Below, in pieces: positions 8,685-16,371 of a DNA stretch of 60,180 nt. The notes under the pieces are model-generated. The model ran no database searches. It saw only the letters and a program-made list of their open reading frames with translations, and was not told the origin of the DNA. Source of the stretch: an uncultured Oscillospiraceae bacterium (lineage in GTDB: Bacteria; Bacillota; Clostridia; Oscillospirales; Acutalibacteraceae); contig UQQR01000009.1 in assembly GCA_900543215.1 (NCBI GenBank), positions 1-60,180 on the forward strand, read 5' to 3'. The position numbers and the translations under genes were made by a program. How positions within the stretch are numbered: the first letter of the stretch is position 1; every line of letters starts with the position of its first letter.

Positions 8685-8722
8685 ACAAAAAACCGTTGCA
8701 AACCCAAAAGTTCACAACGGTT
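8685..8722 (-). terminator. Terminator of tRNA-Arg
   Basis: Minus-strand stem AACCGTTG / CAACGGTT with a 16-nt loop, followed by TTTTG; begins at the tRNA 3' end. It lies 30 nt upstream of the PfkB-kinase ATG. Confidence 0.8.
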
Positions 8723-8723
8723 C

Positions 8724-8800
8724 TGGCGCGCTGAAGAAGATTCGAACTCCCGACCTTCTGGTCCGTAGCCAGACGCTCTATCCAGCTGAGCTATCAGCGC
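8724..8800 (-). tRNA. tRNA-Arg (ACG)
   Basis: 77 nt. Acceptor GCGCTGA/TCAGCGC, anticodon stem TCTGG/CCAGA around loop CTACGGA (anticodon ACG, whose A34 is normally converted to inosine by TadA), T loop TTCGAAT, and encoded CCA. Confidence 0.97.
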
Positions 8801-8830
8801 ATCTGCGATCTTTTTTAAGACCGCCATAGT

Positions 8831-8859
8831 ATAATATCACATTACCCAGACAAAATCAA
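8831..8859 (-). promoter_or_regulatory. Promoter of tRNA-Arg
   Basis: TTGATT (8854-8859) and TATTAT (8831-8836) with a 17-bp spacer, 31 bp upstream of the tRNA 5' end. No hairpin separates it from the end of mgtE, so mgtE read-through into the tRNA is possible. Confidence 0.7.
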
Positions 8860-8886
8860 GACTTTTTTTAATTTTTTTGCCGAATT

Positions 8887-10248
8887 TTAAATTTTAAGCA
8901 CAACAATGGCTATATTGAAGTATATAAACAGCGAAATAGCGTCCACAATGGTGGTTATAAACGGACTTGCCATTACCGCGGGGTCAAAGCCTATCTTTTT
9001 TGCGATTATCGGCAGTACGCACCCTATAAGCTTTGCCACAATTACCGTAAAGAACAGGGTGAGACAAACAACCGCTATTTCCGCAAACTGTTTTCCGGGG
9101 TCAAAGGTATGGAAAAGCAGATAATCCACAAGCCACATTTTTATAAAGTTTATCGCCGCAAGCGTAATACTGCAGCAAAGGGCAACCCTCAGCTCCTTCC
9201 ACATAACCCTGCCTATATCCTTAAACTGAATATCACCGAGAGAGATACTGCGGATAATCGTTACTGAAGACTGGCTTCCCGAATTTCCGCCCGTATCCAT
9301 AAGCATAGGAATAAAAGCGATAAGCGCCGGCAAAACGGTTAGTTTTTCTTCAAAGCTTGAAATAATAGCACCCGTAAATGTTGCCGAAATCATAAGAAGC
9401 ATAAGCCACGGTATACGGGCTTTAAAGGTTGAAAAAACGCTCGTTCTGAAATATGTTTTGTCCGACGGAAGTATAGCCGCCATTTTTTCAATATCTTCGG
9501 TTGCCTCTTCTTGGATAACATCGATAGCGTCGTCAACCGTAACTATACCTACAAGGCGGTTTTCTTTATCAACAACAGGCAGTGCCATAAGGTCGTATTT
9601 CTCGAATTGACCCGCAACCTCTTCCTTATCGTCAAGCGTGTTGGCATATATAATGTTTTCGTCCATTATATCGCCTATAACGCAGGTCTTTTCGTTTAAA
9701 AGCAGATCCTTTACCGAAACTATGCCGAGAAGATGGCGGCTGGCATCGGTAACATAGCAGGTATATATCGTTTCGGTATCAAGTCCGATCCGCCTTATTT
9801 TATCAAAAGCCTGCTCTACGGTCATATCCCTTTTAAGGTCAATATACTCCGTGGTCATAATGCTTCCGGCGCTGTCGTCGGGATATGCCAAAAGCTGATT
9901 TATCATTTTACGGGTCTTAGGGTCGGTCTGCTTCAGTATTCTTTTCGCAACCGTAGCAGGCATTTCGTCGATAATATCGACCGTATCGTCCATAAACAGC
10001 TCATCCATTACCTCACGAAGCTCGGTATCGCTGAACGCCTCTATAAGAAGCTGCTGCATTTCGGTATCCATTTCAACAAATACCTCTGCCGCAAGCTCTT
10101 TAGGCAGTATACGGAATACAACCGGCAGCTCACGCTCAGGAGCGTCGGTCAAAATCTGCGCAATGTCCGCAGGGTTCATTTCTGAAAGCAATTCTCGCAA
10201 TCGGGCATATTTCTTTTCCTCGATTAGCTGTAAAATTTCTTCATTCAC
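8887..10248 (-). CDS. mgtE: Magnesium transporter MgtE
   Basis: 453 aa, full family length. An N-terminal superhelical MgtE_N domain (about residues 1-130) is followed by paired CBS domains (about 130-255, ending GIVTVDDAIDVIQEEATEDI) and five membrane helices (from ~285) containing the pore motif MDTGGNSGSQSSVTIIRS. It imports Mg2+ and is gated by Mg2+ bound to the cytosolic domains. The start is GTG 10248 with AGGGGGGA 6 nt upstream. A long structured leader with a terminator precedes it, suggesting transcription-attenuation control. Confidence 0.95.
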   Translation of the reverse strand: MNEEILQLIEEKKYARLRELLSEMNPADIAQILTDAPERELPVVFRILPKELAAEVFVEMDTEMQQLLIEAFSDTELREVMDELFMDDTVDIIDEMPATVAKRILKQTDPKTRKMINQLLAYPDDSAGSIMTTEYIDLKRDMTVEQAFDKIRRIGLDTETIYTCYVTDASRHLLGIVSVKDLLLNEKTCVIGDIMDENIIYANTLDDKEEVAGQFEKYDLMALPVVDKENRLVGIVTVDDAIDVIQEEATEDIEKMAAILPSDKTYFRTSVFSTFKARIPWLMLLMISATFTGAIISSFEEKLTVLPALIAFIPMLMDTGGNSGSQSSVTIIRSISLGDIQFKDIGRVMWKELRVALCCSITLAAINFIKMWLVDYLLFHTFDPGKQFAEIAVVCLTLFFTVIVAKLIGCVLPIIAKKIGFDPAVMASPFITTIVDAISLFIYFNIAIVVLKI

Positions 10249-10274
10249 AAAAAATCCCCCTTTGCGATTCGCAT

Positions 10275-10324
10275 AAAAAAAGCCCGTTTTAGGAAATTAA
10301 AAGGTCTTTGACTTAAGTAACGGG
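10275..10324 (-). terminator. Leader terminator upstream of mgtE
   Basis: Minus-strand outer stem CCCGTT (10319-10324) / AACGGG (10283-10288), enclosing an inner stem TTAAG...CTTTTAA, followed by CTTTTTTT. It sits within the mgtE leader, before the ribosome site. Confidence 0.7.
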
Positions 10325-10359
10325 AGAACCCTTTGCTTTCACTGCAACGAGACTTAAAG
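10312..10359 (-). promoter_or_regulatory. Candidate structured leader (three-way-junction-like) upstream of mgtE
   Basis: In the mgtE 5' UTR, CTTTAAGT (10352-10359) can pair with ACTTAAG (10312-10318), with one bulge, to close a junction holding TTGC-AGTGAAA-GCAA (10333-10347) and GGG-TTCT-CCC (10322-10331). The CCC of the last hairpin is also the 5' arm of the downstream terminator, so the two folds exclude each other. It does not resemble the M-box (ykoK) Mg2+ riboswitch or other classes I know. Its regulatory role is inference from the competing folds. Confidence 0.5.
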
Positions 10360-10392
10360 CTTGCTTTTTTATACTGTGTATTTACTATGTTT

Positions 10393-10421
10393 ATTATACC
10401 CGTTTTGAAAGCTTTTGTCAA
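10393..10421 (-). promoter_or_regulatory. Promoter of mgtE
   Basis: Perfect TTGACA (10416-10421) and TATAAT (10393-10398), 17-bp spacer. The start of transcription near 10386 gives a leader of about 138 nt. Confidence 0.92.
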
Positions 10422-10449
10422 CCGACAAAAAATGCAATAAAGTCCCGCC

Positions 10450-10478
10450 TTGCCTTTTTTATGTAATCGTGTTATAAT
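10450..10478 (+). promoter_or_regulatory. Promoter of the phosphatase-ruvX pair
   Basis: TTGCCT (10450-10455) and TATAAT (10473-10478) with 17-bp spacing, divergent from the mgtE promoter. The ATG follows only 16 bp after the -10, so the 5' UTR is very short. Confidence 0.7.
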
Positions 10479-10494
10479 TTTTTCGGTGATATTA

Positions 10495-11163
10495 ATGACA
10501 GAAATTTATATAGTAAGGCATTGCGAAGCAATAGGCAATGTCAAACGGATATTTCAGGGCGCATCGGACCTTGATATAAGCGAAACAGGCGCCGAACAGC
10601 TCGAATATTTAAAACGCAGGTTCGCCGATATAAAGCTTGATAAGGTTTATACAAGTCCTCTTATAAGGGCAAAAAAAACCGCCATTGCCGTGATAGGCGG
10701 AAGAAATATAGAGCTTATATGCGAGCCCGGACTGCGTGAATTAAACGGCGGAATAGTTGAGGGTAAACCGTTTTTGGAGACCTTCCGCTCAATTCCCGGT
10801 CTTGCAGATACCTGGGATAACCACCCAGAGGATTTCGCGCCCGAGGGCGGTGAAAAAATGCGTGACGCATATGACCGCATTTGGGACACCGTACTTAAAA
10901 TAGCAAAAGATAACAAGGGCAAAACCGTTGCCTGCGCCACACACGGCGGCGTTACAAGGTGCCTTATGTGCCGCCTTTTAAACGGAGACATTAAAAAGCT
11001 TTCAAAAACGCCGTGGAGTGAAAACACTGCTGTCTCGCTTATAAGATTTGACGAATGCTTTACCCCTGAGGTAGTCTTCTTTAACGATGTCTCGCATCTT
11101 CCTGCCGAACTTATTCCTCAAAGGAGCAGACTATCCTCATTTATGGGCGGAGAGAAAAAATGA
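10495..11163 (+). CDS. Histidine phosphatase family protein
   Basis: 222 aa, phosphoglycerate-mutase-like fold. The catalytic motif appears as IVRHCEA (RHG with Cys replacing Gly) near the N-terminus and the second histidine in ATHGGVTRCL. Such enzymes hydrolyse small phosphate esters; the substrate is unknown. Start at ATG 10495 (MTEIYIVRH), not the upstream in-frame ATG at 10450, which falls in the -35 box. It overlaps ruvX by 4 nt (ATGA). Confidence 0.85.
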   Translation: MTEIYIVRHCEAIGNVKRIFQGASDLDISETGAEQLEYLKRRFADIKLDKVYTSPLIRAKKTAIAVIGGRNIELICEPGLRELNGGIVEGKPFLETFRSIPGLADTWDNHPEDFAPEGGEKMRDAYDRIWDTVLKIAKDNKGKTVACATHGGVTRCLMCRLLNGDIKKLSKTPWSENTAVSLIRFDECFTPEVVFFNDVSHLPAELIPQRSRLSSFMGGEKK

Positions 11164-11594
11164 TTATAATGTCAGTTGACCTCGGCAAAGCCAGAACCGG
11201 AATTGCGGTATCAGATACGGGAGAGAGCTTTGCCTTTCCCAAATGCGTTATTAATGAATATTCGACCGAAAGACTTGTTAAAAAAATCTGCGGCTGTGCC
11301 GAAGAGTATTCCGCCGAACTTATAGTAGTGGGATATCCTAAAAATATGAACGGCTCTGCAGGAAGCAGAGCCTGTGAGTGTGCGGAAATTGCCGATATGA
11401 TAAAAGAAGAAAGCGGAAAGAGCGTTGTTATGTGGGACGAACGCTGTACTACCGTTTCTGCCCATACCGCGCTTAATTATACCGATACAAGAGGTAAAAA
11501 GCGCAAAAGCGTTATAGACGCCGTAGCCGCAGTTATAATTCTTGAGGATTATCTCGCTTACAGAAAAAACCAAAAAAACGAAGAAAAGATTTAG
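11160..11594 (+). CDS. ruvX: RuvX/YqgF family Holliday-junction resolvase-like nuclease
   Basis: 144 aa, RNase H-like fold. The family acidic motifs are visible: SVDLGKARTGIAVSD near the N-terminus, IVVGYPKNMNG, WDERCTTVSA and IDAVAAVIILEDYL. Members act in pre-16S rRNA 5'-end processing and have been proposed as junction resolvases. Translationally coupled to the phosphatase by ATGA. Its TAG stop overlaps the znuB stop on the other strand. Confidence 0.92.
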   Translation: MIIMSVDLGKARTGIAVSDTGESFAFPKCVINEYSTERLVKKICGCAEEYSAELIVVGYPKNMNGSAGSRACECAEIADMIKEESGKSVVMWDERCTTVSAHTALNYTDTRGKKRKSVIDAVAAVIILEDYLAYRKNQKNEEKI

Positions 11595-12433
11595 CGTTTT
11601 AATCTGCCCGCAATACAGCATATAAGGAAAGCTGCCAGATCCGCCGCAACTATCGTTGAACCAACGGGCGTTCCGGCAAGCACCGAAATAAGTATTCCCA
11701 GTGCGGCGCAAAGCACCGAAATTGCCGCCGAAAAGCATACGACAGGCAAAAAGCTTTTGAAAATACGCATTGCAGATATTGCAGGAAAAATAACAAGCGC
11801 GGATATAAGCAAGGAACCAACAAGATTCATTGCAAGCACGATAATAACCGCCGTAACCACCGCTATGAGAAGATTGTAAGCCTCCGCCCTTAAGCCGGAC
11901 GCCTGCGCGAAATCCTCATCAAAGGTTACGGCGAATATTCTGTTATAAAATACAGCAAACAGCGTTACAACTGTCACCGAAAGTATTACACAAAGCAGAA
12001 CCTCAAGCCTTGAAAGCGTAAGTATTGAGGTCGAGCCGAAAAGCGTACTGCACACATCTCCGGAAACATTAGAGGAGGAAGAAAAAACATTCATAAGCAA
12101 ATAGCCTATTGCAAGCGAGCCGACCGAAATCATTGCTATTGCGGCGTCTCCCTTTATTTTTGTGTTTTTTCCCGTTCTTAAAAGCAAAATCGCGCTTAAA
12201 ACCGTAACAGGCAGAACAACCGACATATTATTTGAAATGCCGAGAACAGAGGCTATGGCTATTCCGCCGAACGCAACATGGGAAAGCCCGTCGCCTATAA
12301 ACGAAAACCGTTTGAGCACAAGTATAACGCCTAAAAGCGATGAGCAAAGCGCTATAAGCACCCCGACAATCATAGCATACCGAACAAACGGATACTGAAA
12401 ATAAAATTGCAGTTTTATAATCAAATCTTCCAC
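11591..12433 (-). CDS. znuB: Zinc (metal) ABC transporter permease ZnuB/AdcB
   Basis: 280 aa with about eight membrane helices; ABC-3 family permease (SSLLGVILVLKRFSFIGDGL, SHVAFGGIAIA, LLISALVIFPAISA). It starts at GTG 12433 behind GGGGAGAAT, 2 nt after the znuC stop. Third gene of znuACB. Metal specificity is inferred from the His-rich ZnuA and the Zur-like operator; manganese importers share the fold. Confidence 0.9.
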   Translation of the reverse strand: MEDLIIKLQFYFQYPFVRYAMIVGVLIALCSSLLGVILVLKRFSFIGDGLSHVAFGGIAIASVLGISNNMSVVLPVTVLSAILLLRTGKNTKIKGDAAIAMISVGSLAIGYLLMNVFSSSSNVSGDVCSTLFGSTSILTLSRLEVLLCVILSVTVVTLFAVFYNRIFAVTFDEDFAQASGLRAEAYNLLIAVVTAVIIVLAMNLVGSLLISALVIFPAISAMRIFKSFLPVVCFSAAISVLCAALGILISVLAGTPVGSTIVAADLAAFLICCIAGRLKR

Positions 12434-12435
12434 TG

Positions 12436-13122
12436 TTAATTCTCCCCCGTCTGTTTTTTTATAAATTCATCTCGGGTTCCGTAAAAAACTTCCTTGCCGA
12501 TAACAAGAAATTTATCGGCGTACTTTTCCGCCGCCTTAATATCGTGTGTTATCATTATCACTGCAATTCCCTCGTCATTGAGTTCCTTTATAACCGAGTA
12601 CATTTCTTTTTCGGCTAAAGTATCAAGCCCCGAAACCGGCTCGTCAAGTATAAGCAGTTCTCTGCCGGCGCATAGCGCTCTTGCAAGCAACACCCTCTGC
12701 CTCTGTCCGCCCGAAAGCTCACGGAAGCACTTGTTTTCAAGGTTTTTAATACCCATTTTTTCCATATTCTCGCTTGCGGTCTTACGGTCGCTTTTAGTGT
12801 AAAAAGGTCTGAATTTACCCGATTTCAGACACCCCGAAAGCACAATTTCCCTTACGCTTGCGGGAAAATCGCGCTGTAGATCGGTCTGTTGCGGCAGATA
12901 GCCTATTCCTCCGTTTTTAAGCTTCGGGCTTTTTTCAATACTGCCCGAAAGCGGCGGATTAATACCGGTAAGCGCTTTAATAAGCGTTGATTTACCCGAA
13001 CCGTTTTCCCCTACCACGCACAGGTAATCGCCGCGGAACACCTCAAAACCGATTCCCTCGGCAACCGTTTTTCCGTCGTACCCCAAATAAACATTATCTG
13101 CTTTAAGAAGCATTTCCATCAT
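12436..13122 (-). CDS. znuC: Zinc ABC transporter ATP-binding protein ZnuC/AdcC
   Basis: 228 aa from ATG 13122. Walker A GENGSGKST, signature LSGGQRQRVLLARAL and Walker B LLILDEPVSGLDTLAE are visible. I chose ATG 13122 because AAGGGA is 7 nt upstream; an in-frame TTG at 13128 is too close to it. The start lies inside the last codons of znuA (20-nt overlap), so the genes are coupled. Confidence 0.92.
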   Translation of the reverse strand: MMEMLLKADNVYLGYDGKTVAEGIGFEVFRGDYLCVVGENGSGKSTLIKALTGINPPLSGSIEKSPKLKNGGIGYLPQQTDLQRDFPASVREIVLSGCLKSGKFRPFYTKSDRKTASENMEKMGIKNLENKCFRELSGGQRQRVLLARALCAGRELLILDEPVSGLDTLAEKEMYSVIKELNDEGIAVIMITHDIKAAEKYADKFLVIGKEVFYGTRDEFIKKQTGEN

Positions 13123-14059
13123 TGTCAAGTCCCTTTTTAAAGTTAATAAGATTGTTTTTTGCTATCGAGAGATAGGTCTCGCCGCCGGAAATTCTCTTTT
13201 TTGTTACCGACTGCATACTGTCAAGCGATAAAATGCGCTGATTTTTGCTCTCGGTATTTTTTATTACGGTCTCCGCCACAAGCGGTTGCGGACTTTCTGT
13301 TGTAAAAATATAACGGGCGCCCGTCTCATCCGCCTTTTTTGAAAGTCGGGTCACTGTTTCAAAGCTTGCCTCTGTTTCGGCGGAGCAGCCGGGAAACGCC
13401 GCCGTATACGATATCCCGTAATCACGCATTAAATAGGCGAACGGGAATCTGTCAGCAAAAATAAGAGATTTTACCGATGCCGTTTGACTTGCGTTTTCGT
13501 ATTCTTTGTCAAGCTCGTAAAGCTCTTTTATATACAGCTCGGCATTTTTGCCGTAAGCTTCTTTATTGTCGGCATCCTTTTCGCAAAATATCTCACCGAT
13601 TTTATTTGTCAGTTTTGCGGCATTTTTAAGCGAAAGCCAGACATGCTCGTCATATTCATCCTCGTGATTACCGTGATGCTCTTCATCGTGTTCCTCGTTT
13701 ATCGCGTCTGTACCGAGCAGATCAATTAAATTAATCTCCGTTCTGTCCTTATTCGGCGAACGCAGACACGCTTCCTTTACCCATTTGTCCGACTCTCCGC
13801 CGATGTATATAATAATATCAGCAGAGGCGATTTTAATAAAATCGTCCGCAGACGGCTGGTAGCTGTGCATATCCGTGCCGTTTTCCAAAAGCAGCGTAAT
13901 ATCGGTGGTATCCCCCGCAATTTCACGAGTCCAGTCATAAATAGGGAAAACCGTACACACGGCATTAAGCCTGTCCGATTTTCTAAGATTATAATTGCCG
14001 CATCCCGAAAATAATACGGCTGTAAGCAACGCCGTAAACAGCGCCGTAATTTTTTTCAT
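13103..14059 (-). CDS. znuA: Zinc ABC transporter substrate-binding lipoprotein ZnuA/AdcA
   Basis: 318 aa cluster A-I metal-binding protein. Signal peptide with lipobox LFSGC (Cys20), metal ligand His65 in GTDMHSYQPS, a His/Asp/Glu-rich flexible loop at about 121-138 (EEHDEEHHGNHEDEYDEH) typical of zinc rather than manganese binders, His139, and a late acidic ligand region. Controlled by a consensus promoter with a Zur-like palindrome over the start site. Confidence 0.93.
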   Translation of the reverse strand: MKKITALFTALLTAVLFSGCGNYNLRKSDRLNAVCTVFPIYDWTREIAGDTTDITLLLENGTDMHSYQPSADDFIKIASADIIIYIGGESDKWVKEACLRSPNKDRTEINLIDLLGTDAINEEHDEEHHGNHEDEYDEHVWLSLKNAAKLTNKIGEIFCEKDADNKEAYGKNAELYIKELYELDKEYENASQTASVKSLIFADRFPFAYLMRDYGISYTAAFPGCSAETEASFETVTRLSKKADETGARYIFTTESPQPLVAETVIKNTESKNQRILSLDSMQSVTKKRISGGETYLSIAKNNLINFKKGLDNDGNAS

Positions 14060-14074
14060 AACACATTAACTCCG

Positions 14075-14097
14075 AATTTGCAAATCATTCGCAAATT
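14075..14097. promoter_or_regulatory. Zur/Fur-family operator of znuACB
   Basis: A 23-bp near-perfect palindrome with arms AATTTGCaAAT and ATTcGCAAATT around a central C; only one arm pair mismatches. It begins right downstream of the -10 box, covering the transcription start, which fits zinc-dependent repression by a Fur-family regulator. No regulator gene is in the window. Confidence 0.75.
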
Positions 14098-14126
14098 AGT
14101 ATACACCCTTTATAACGGCTTGTCAA
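14098..14126 (-). promoter_or_regulatory. Promoter of znuACB
   Basis: TTGACA (14121-14126) and TATACT (14098-14103), 17-bp spacer. Confidence 0.88.
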
Positions 14127-14145
14127 GCAGGCGTGTATAAAACAG

Positions 14146-14174
14146 TTGAATAAATAATATGTTTGTTATATAAT
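14146..14174 (+). promoter_or_regulatory. Promoter of the CPBP-ktrB-ktrA operon
   Basis: TTGAAT (14146-14151) and TATAAT (14169-14174), 17-bp spacer, 26 bp upstream of the GTG start. Confidence 0.8.
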
Positions 14175-14200
14175 TAAAAAAAACGCCGGAAGGAATTTAT

Positions 14201-15001
14201 GTGAAGAACCTAATTATAAACATTTATAAAACACTTTTTTTCTTTGATTTTGCAATAGTTGCAGCATACCTTATACCAAAGCTTAAAACGGGCAGGGACT
14301 CGCTTAACGCACTTTTAAGCGAGGCGGTCTTTCTTGCGACAGCATTAGTATTTACCTTTATTTTCATAAAATTTGTCGAAAAGGGCAGACTGCGTGTTTT
14401 TAACCGTAGAAATAAGCTTCGCCACTACTGCTGCGGTCTGCTTGTGGGTATTTTACCGATAGCCGTAACCGCCGTTCTGCTCTTTATCTTCAAGGGTCTG
14501 TCGTTCAACGGCGTTAGCATCAACAGCTTTTTGGATGTTTTGATTTGGATAGCGGCTGTTTTCTGCAATGCCGCCGCAACCGAGCTGCTGCTCAGGGGAT
14601 ATTTGTGGAAGCTTTACAGATGCTATTATCCGCTCCCTGCCGTATGCGCCGTAATAACCGTGCTTTTCATTTCAATGAACATTGACATTTTCTCGGGTGG
14701 AGTTATATATACCGCAAATTTATTGCTGGGCAATTTAGCTTTATGCTTCCTTGCTGAATATACACACTCGCTTTTAGCACCGATAACCGCACACTTCTTT
14801 TACAATGCGGTAAGCTCGCTGATTTTGGGAAGCTTTACCGTTTCAAAGGATTACCCTTATATTATAAACACCGTTTATTCGGGTAATAAGCTTTTTTCAG
14901 GCGGTGACGCAAAGCTTGAGGGCAGTATTATAATGCTTGCGGCAAATATAGCCTTATGTCTTTATTTTGCCAAAAAGCTTACCGGTAGGAAAAGAAGATG
15001 A
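14201..15001 (+). CDS. CPBP-like (CAAX protease/bacteriocin-processing fold) membrane protein, catalytically degenerate
   Basis: 266 aa with about seven to eight membrane segments. Motif 1 of the family (EExxxR) reads T127-E128-LLL-R132, so the first glutamate is missing. Motif 2 (FxxxH) reads F156-ISM-N160, so its histidine is lost. Motif 3 (HxxxN) is kept at H198/N202. This pattern suggests a non-proteolytic relative. Start GTG 14201 with GGAAGG upstream. It overlaps ktrB by 4 nt (ATGA), so it is co-translated with a potassium transporter, which hints at a membrane-partner role; that is inference. Confidence 0.7.
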   Translation: MKNLIINIYKTLFFFDFAIVAAYLIPKLKTGRDSLNALLSEAVFLATALVFTFIFIKFVEKGRLRVFNRRNKLRHYCCGLLVGILPIAVTAVLLFIFKGLSFNGVSINSFLDVLIWIAAVFCNAAATELLLRGYLWKLYRCYYPLPAVCAVITVLFISMNIDIFSGGVIYTANLLLGNLALCFLAEYTHSLLAPITAHFFYNAVSSLILGSFTVSKDYPYIINTVYSGNKLFSGGDAKLEGSIIMLAANIALCLYFAKKLTGRKRR

Positions 15002-16359
15002 AAAAAAGCTTTTCACCAAAACTAACGGCTCCGCAGTTAATACTTCTCGCCTTTTTCAGCCTTATAATTATAGGCAGTTTGCTTTTATGGCTGCCGATAA
15101 GCTCGGCGGACGGCAAATCCGTCTCCTTTACCGATGCGTTTTTCACCTCGGCTACCTCTGTATGCGTTACGGGACTTGTAACCCTGCCGACAGTCAGTGC
15201 CTGGAGCGTTTTCGGAAAGGTAGTAATACTGTTTCTTATTCAGATAGGCGGTCTCGGCGTAATTACCGTTATGGCTGAACTGATGATTTTGGTTCACCGC
15301 AAAATCGGAATTGCCGACCGTATACTTATACAGGATTCTTTCAATCTTAACTCAACGTCAGGTATTGTTAAATTTACAAAAAAGGTTGTTTTCGGTACGC
15401 TTGCGGTCGAGAGCGTCGGAGCACTGTTATATATGACCGTTTTTGTGCCCGATTTCGGCATTAAAGGCGTTTGGTATTCGGTTTTTAATTCTGTCTCCGC
15501 CTTCTGCAACGCAGGTATTGATATAATTTCCGAAAACAGTCTTTGCGGCTATGCCTTAAACCCGATAATAAACATTGTCACCTGCTTGCTTATAATTCTC
15601 GGCGGTATAGGCTACATTGTATGGTGGGATGTCGTAAGGGTTATAAAAAAACGGACAAAGCAAAAAATAAAGCTGTGGTCCTCGCTTACACTGCACAGCA
15701 AAATTGCCTTGTTTACAACCGCAGTCCTTATTGTCACGGGTGCGGTGTGCTTTTATATTTTCGAATACGGCAACCCCGAAACAATGAAGGGACTTCCCGT
15801 CGGGGAAAGGATACTCCTTTCGCTATTCCAATCGGTGACAACAAGAACCGCAGGCTTTGCGACTGTTCCGCAGCAGAATCTAACCGTTTCGTCGTCTGTA
15901 CTGTCACTTTTACTTATGTTTATCGGCGGCTCACCCGTCGGCACGGCAGGCGGCATTAAAACCGTTACCTTTGCGGTACTGGCGGCGTCGGCAGTGTCTG
16001 TTATTAAGAATAAAAACGATGTTAATATGTTCGGCAGAAGAATAAGCATTTCCGCCGTGCGTAAAGCCTCGGCTGTTGCGGCGGTTTCGTTTATGATAGC
16101 GTTTTTATCCTCGCTTTTGCTTTCGTGCGTTACAAACGCCCCCGCGCTCGACATATTTTACGAAACCGTAAGTGCCTCCGCAACCGTGGGTCTCTCACGC
16201 AATCTTACCTCTTCCCTTAACACGGCAGGAAAGTTTATTATAGCATTTACAATGTATTTAGGCAGAGTAGGTCCTATCTCACTTGCCATTGCGATAACGG
16301 GAAAAACCAAAAATGAAAATATAGTAAAAAATCCTTTTGAAGAAATAAGCGTAGGATAG
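14998..16359 (+). CDS. ktrB: Potassium uptake protein KtrB (TrkH family)
   Basis: 453 aa, four MPM repeats. The selectivity-filter loops can be read as TSVCVTGL, AFCNAGID, TRTAGFAT and ATVGLSRN. It forms the K+ (Na+-dependent) translocating dimer on top of a KtrA octameric ring. Start ATG 14998 overlaps the preceding gene; ktrA follows after 12 nt behind AGGAG. Confidence 0.94.
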   Translation: MKKSFSPKLTAPQLILLAFFSLIIIGSLLLWLPISSADGKSVSFTDAFFTSATSVCVTGLVTLPTVSAWSVFGKVVILFLIQIGGLGVITVMAELMILVHRKIGIADRILIQDSFNLNSTSGIVKFTKKVVFGTLAVESVGALLYMTVFVPDFGIKGVWYSVFNSVSAFCNAGIDIISENSLCGYALNPIINIVTCLLIILGGIGYIVWWDVVRVIKKRTKQKIKLWSSLTLHSKIALFTTAVLIVTGAVCFYIFEYGNPETMKGLPVGERILLSLFQSVTTRTAGFATVPQQNLTVSSSVLSLLLMFIGGSPVGTAGGIKTVTFAVLAASAVSVIKNKNDVNMFGRRISISAVRKASAVAAVSFMIAFLSSLLLSCVTNAPALDIFYETVSASATVGLSRNLTSSLNTAGKFIIAFTMYLGRVGPISLAIAITGKTKNENIVKNPFEEISVG

Positions 16360-16371
16360 GAGCGTAAAATT

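Noticed and set aside
10249..10386. M-box (ykoK) magnesium riboswitch before mgtE
   Set aside because: Expected from context, but the conserved M-box sequence blocks are absent and the leader is too short; reported instead as an unknown leader.
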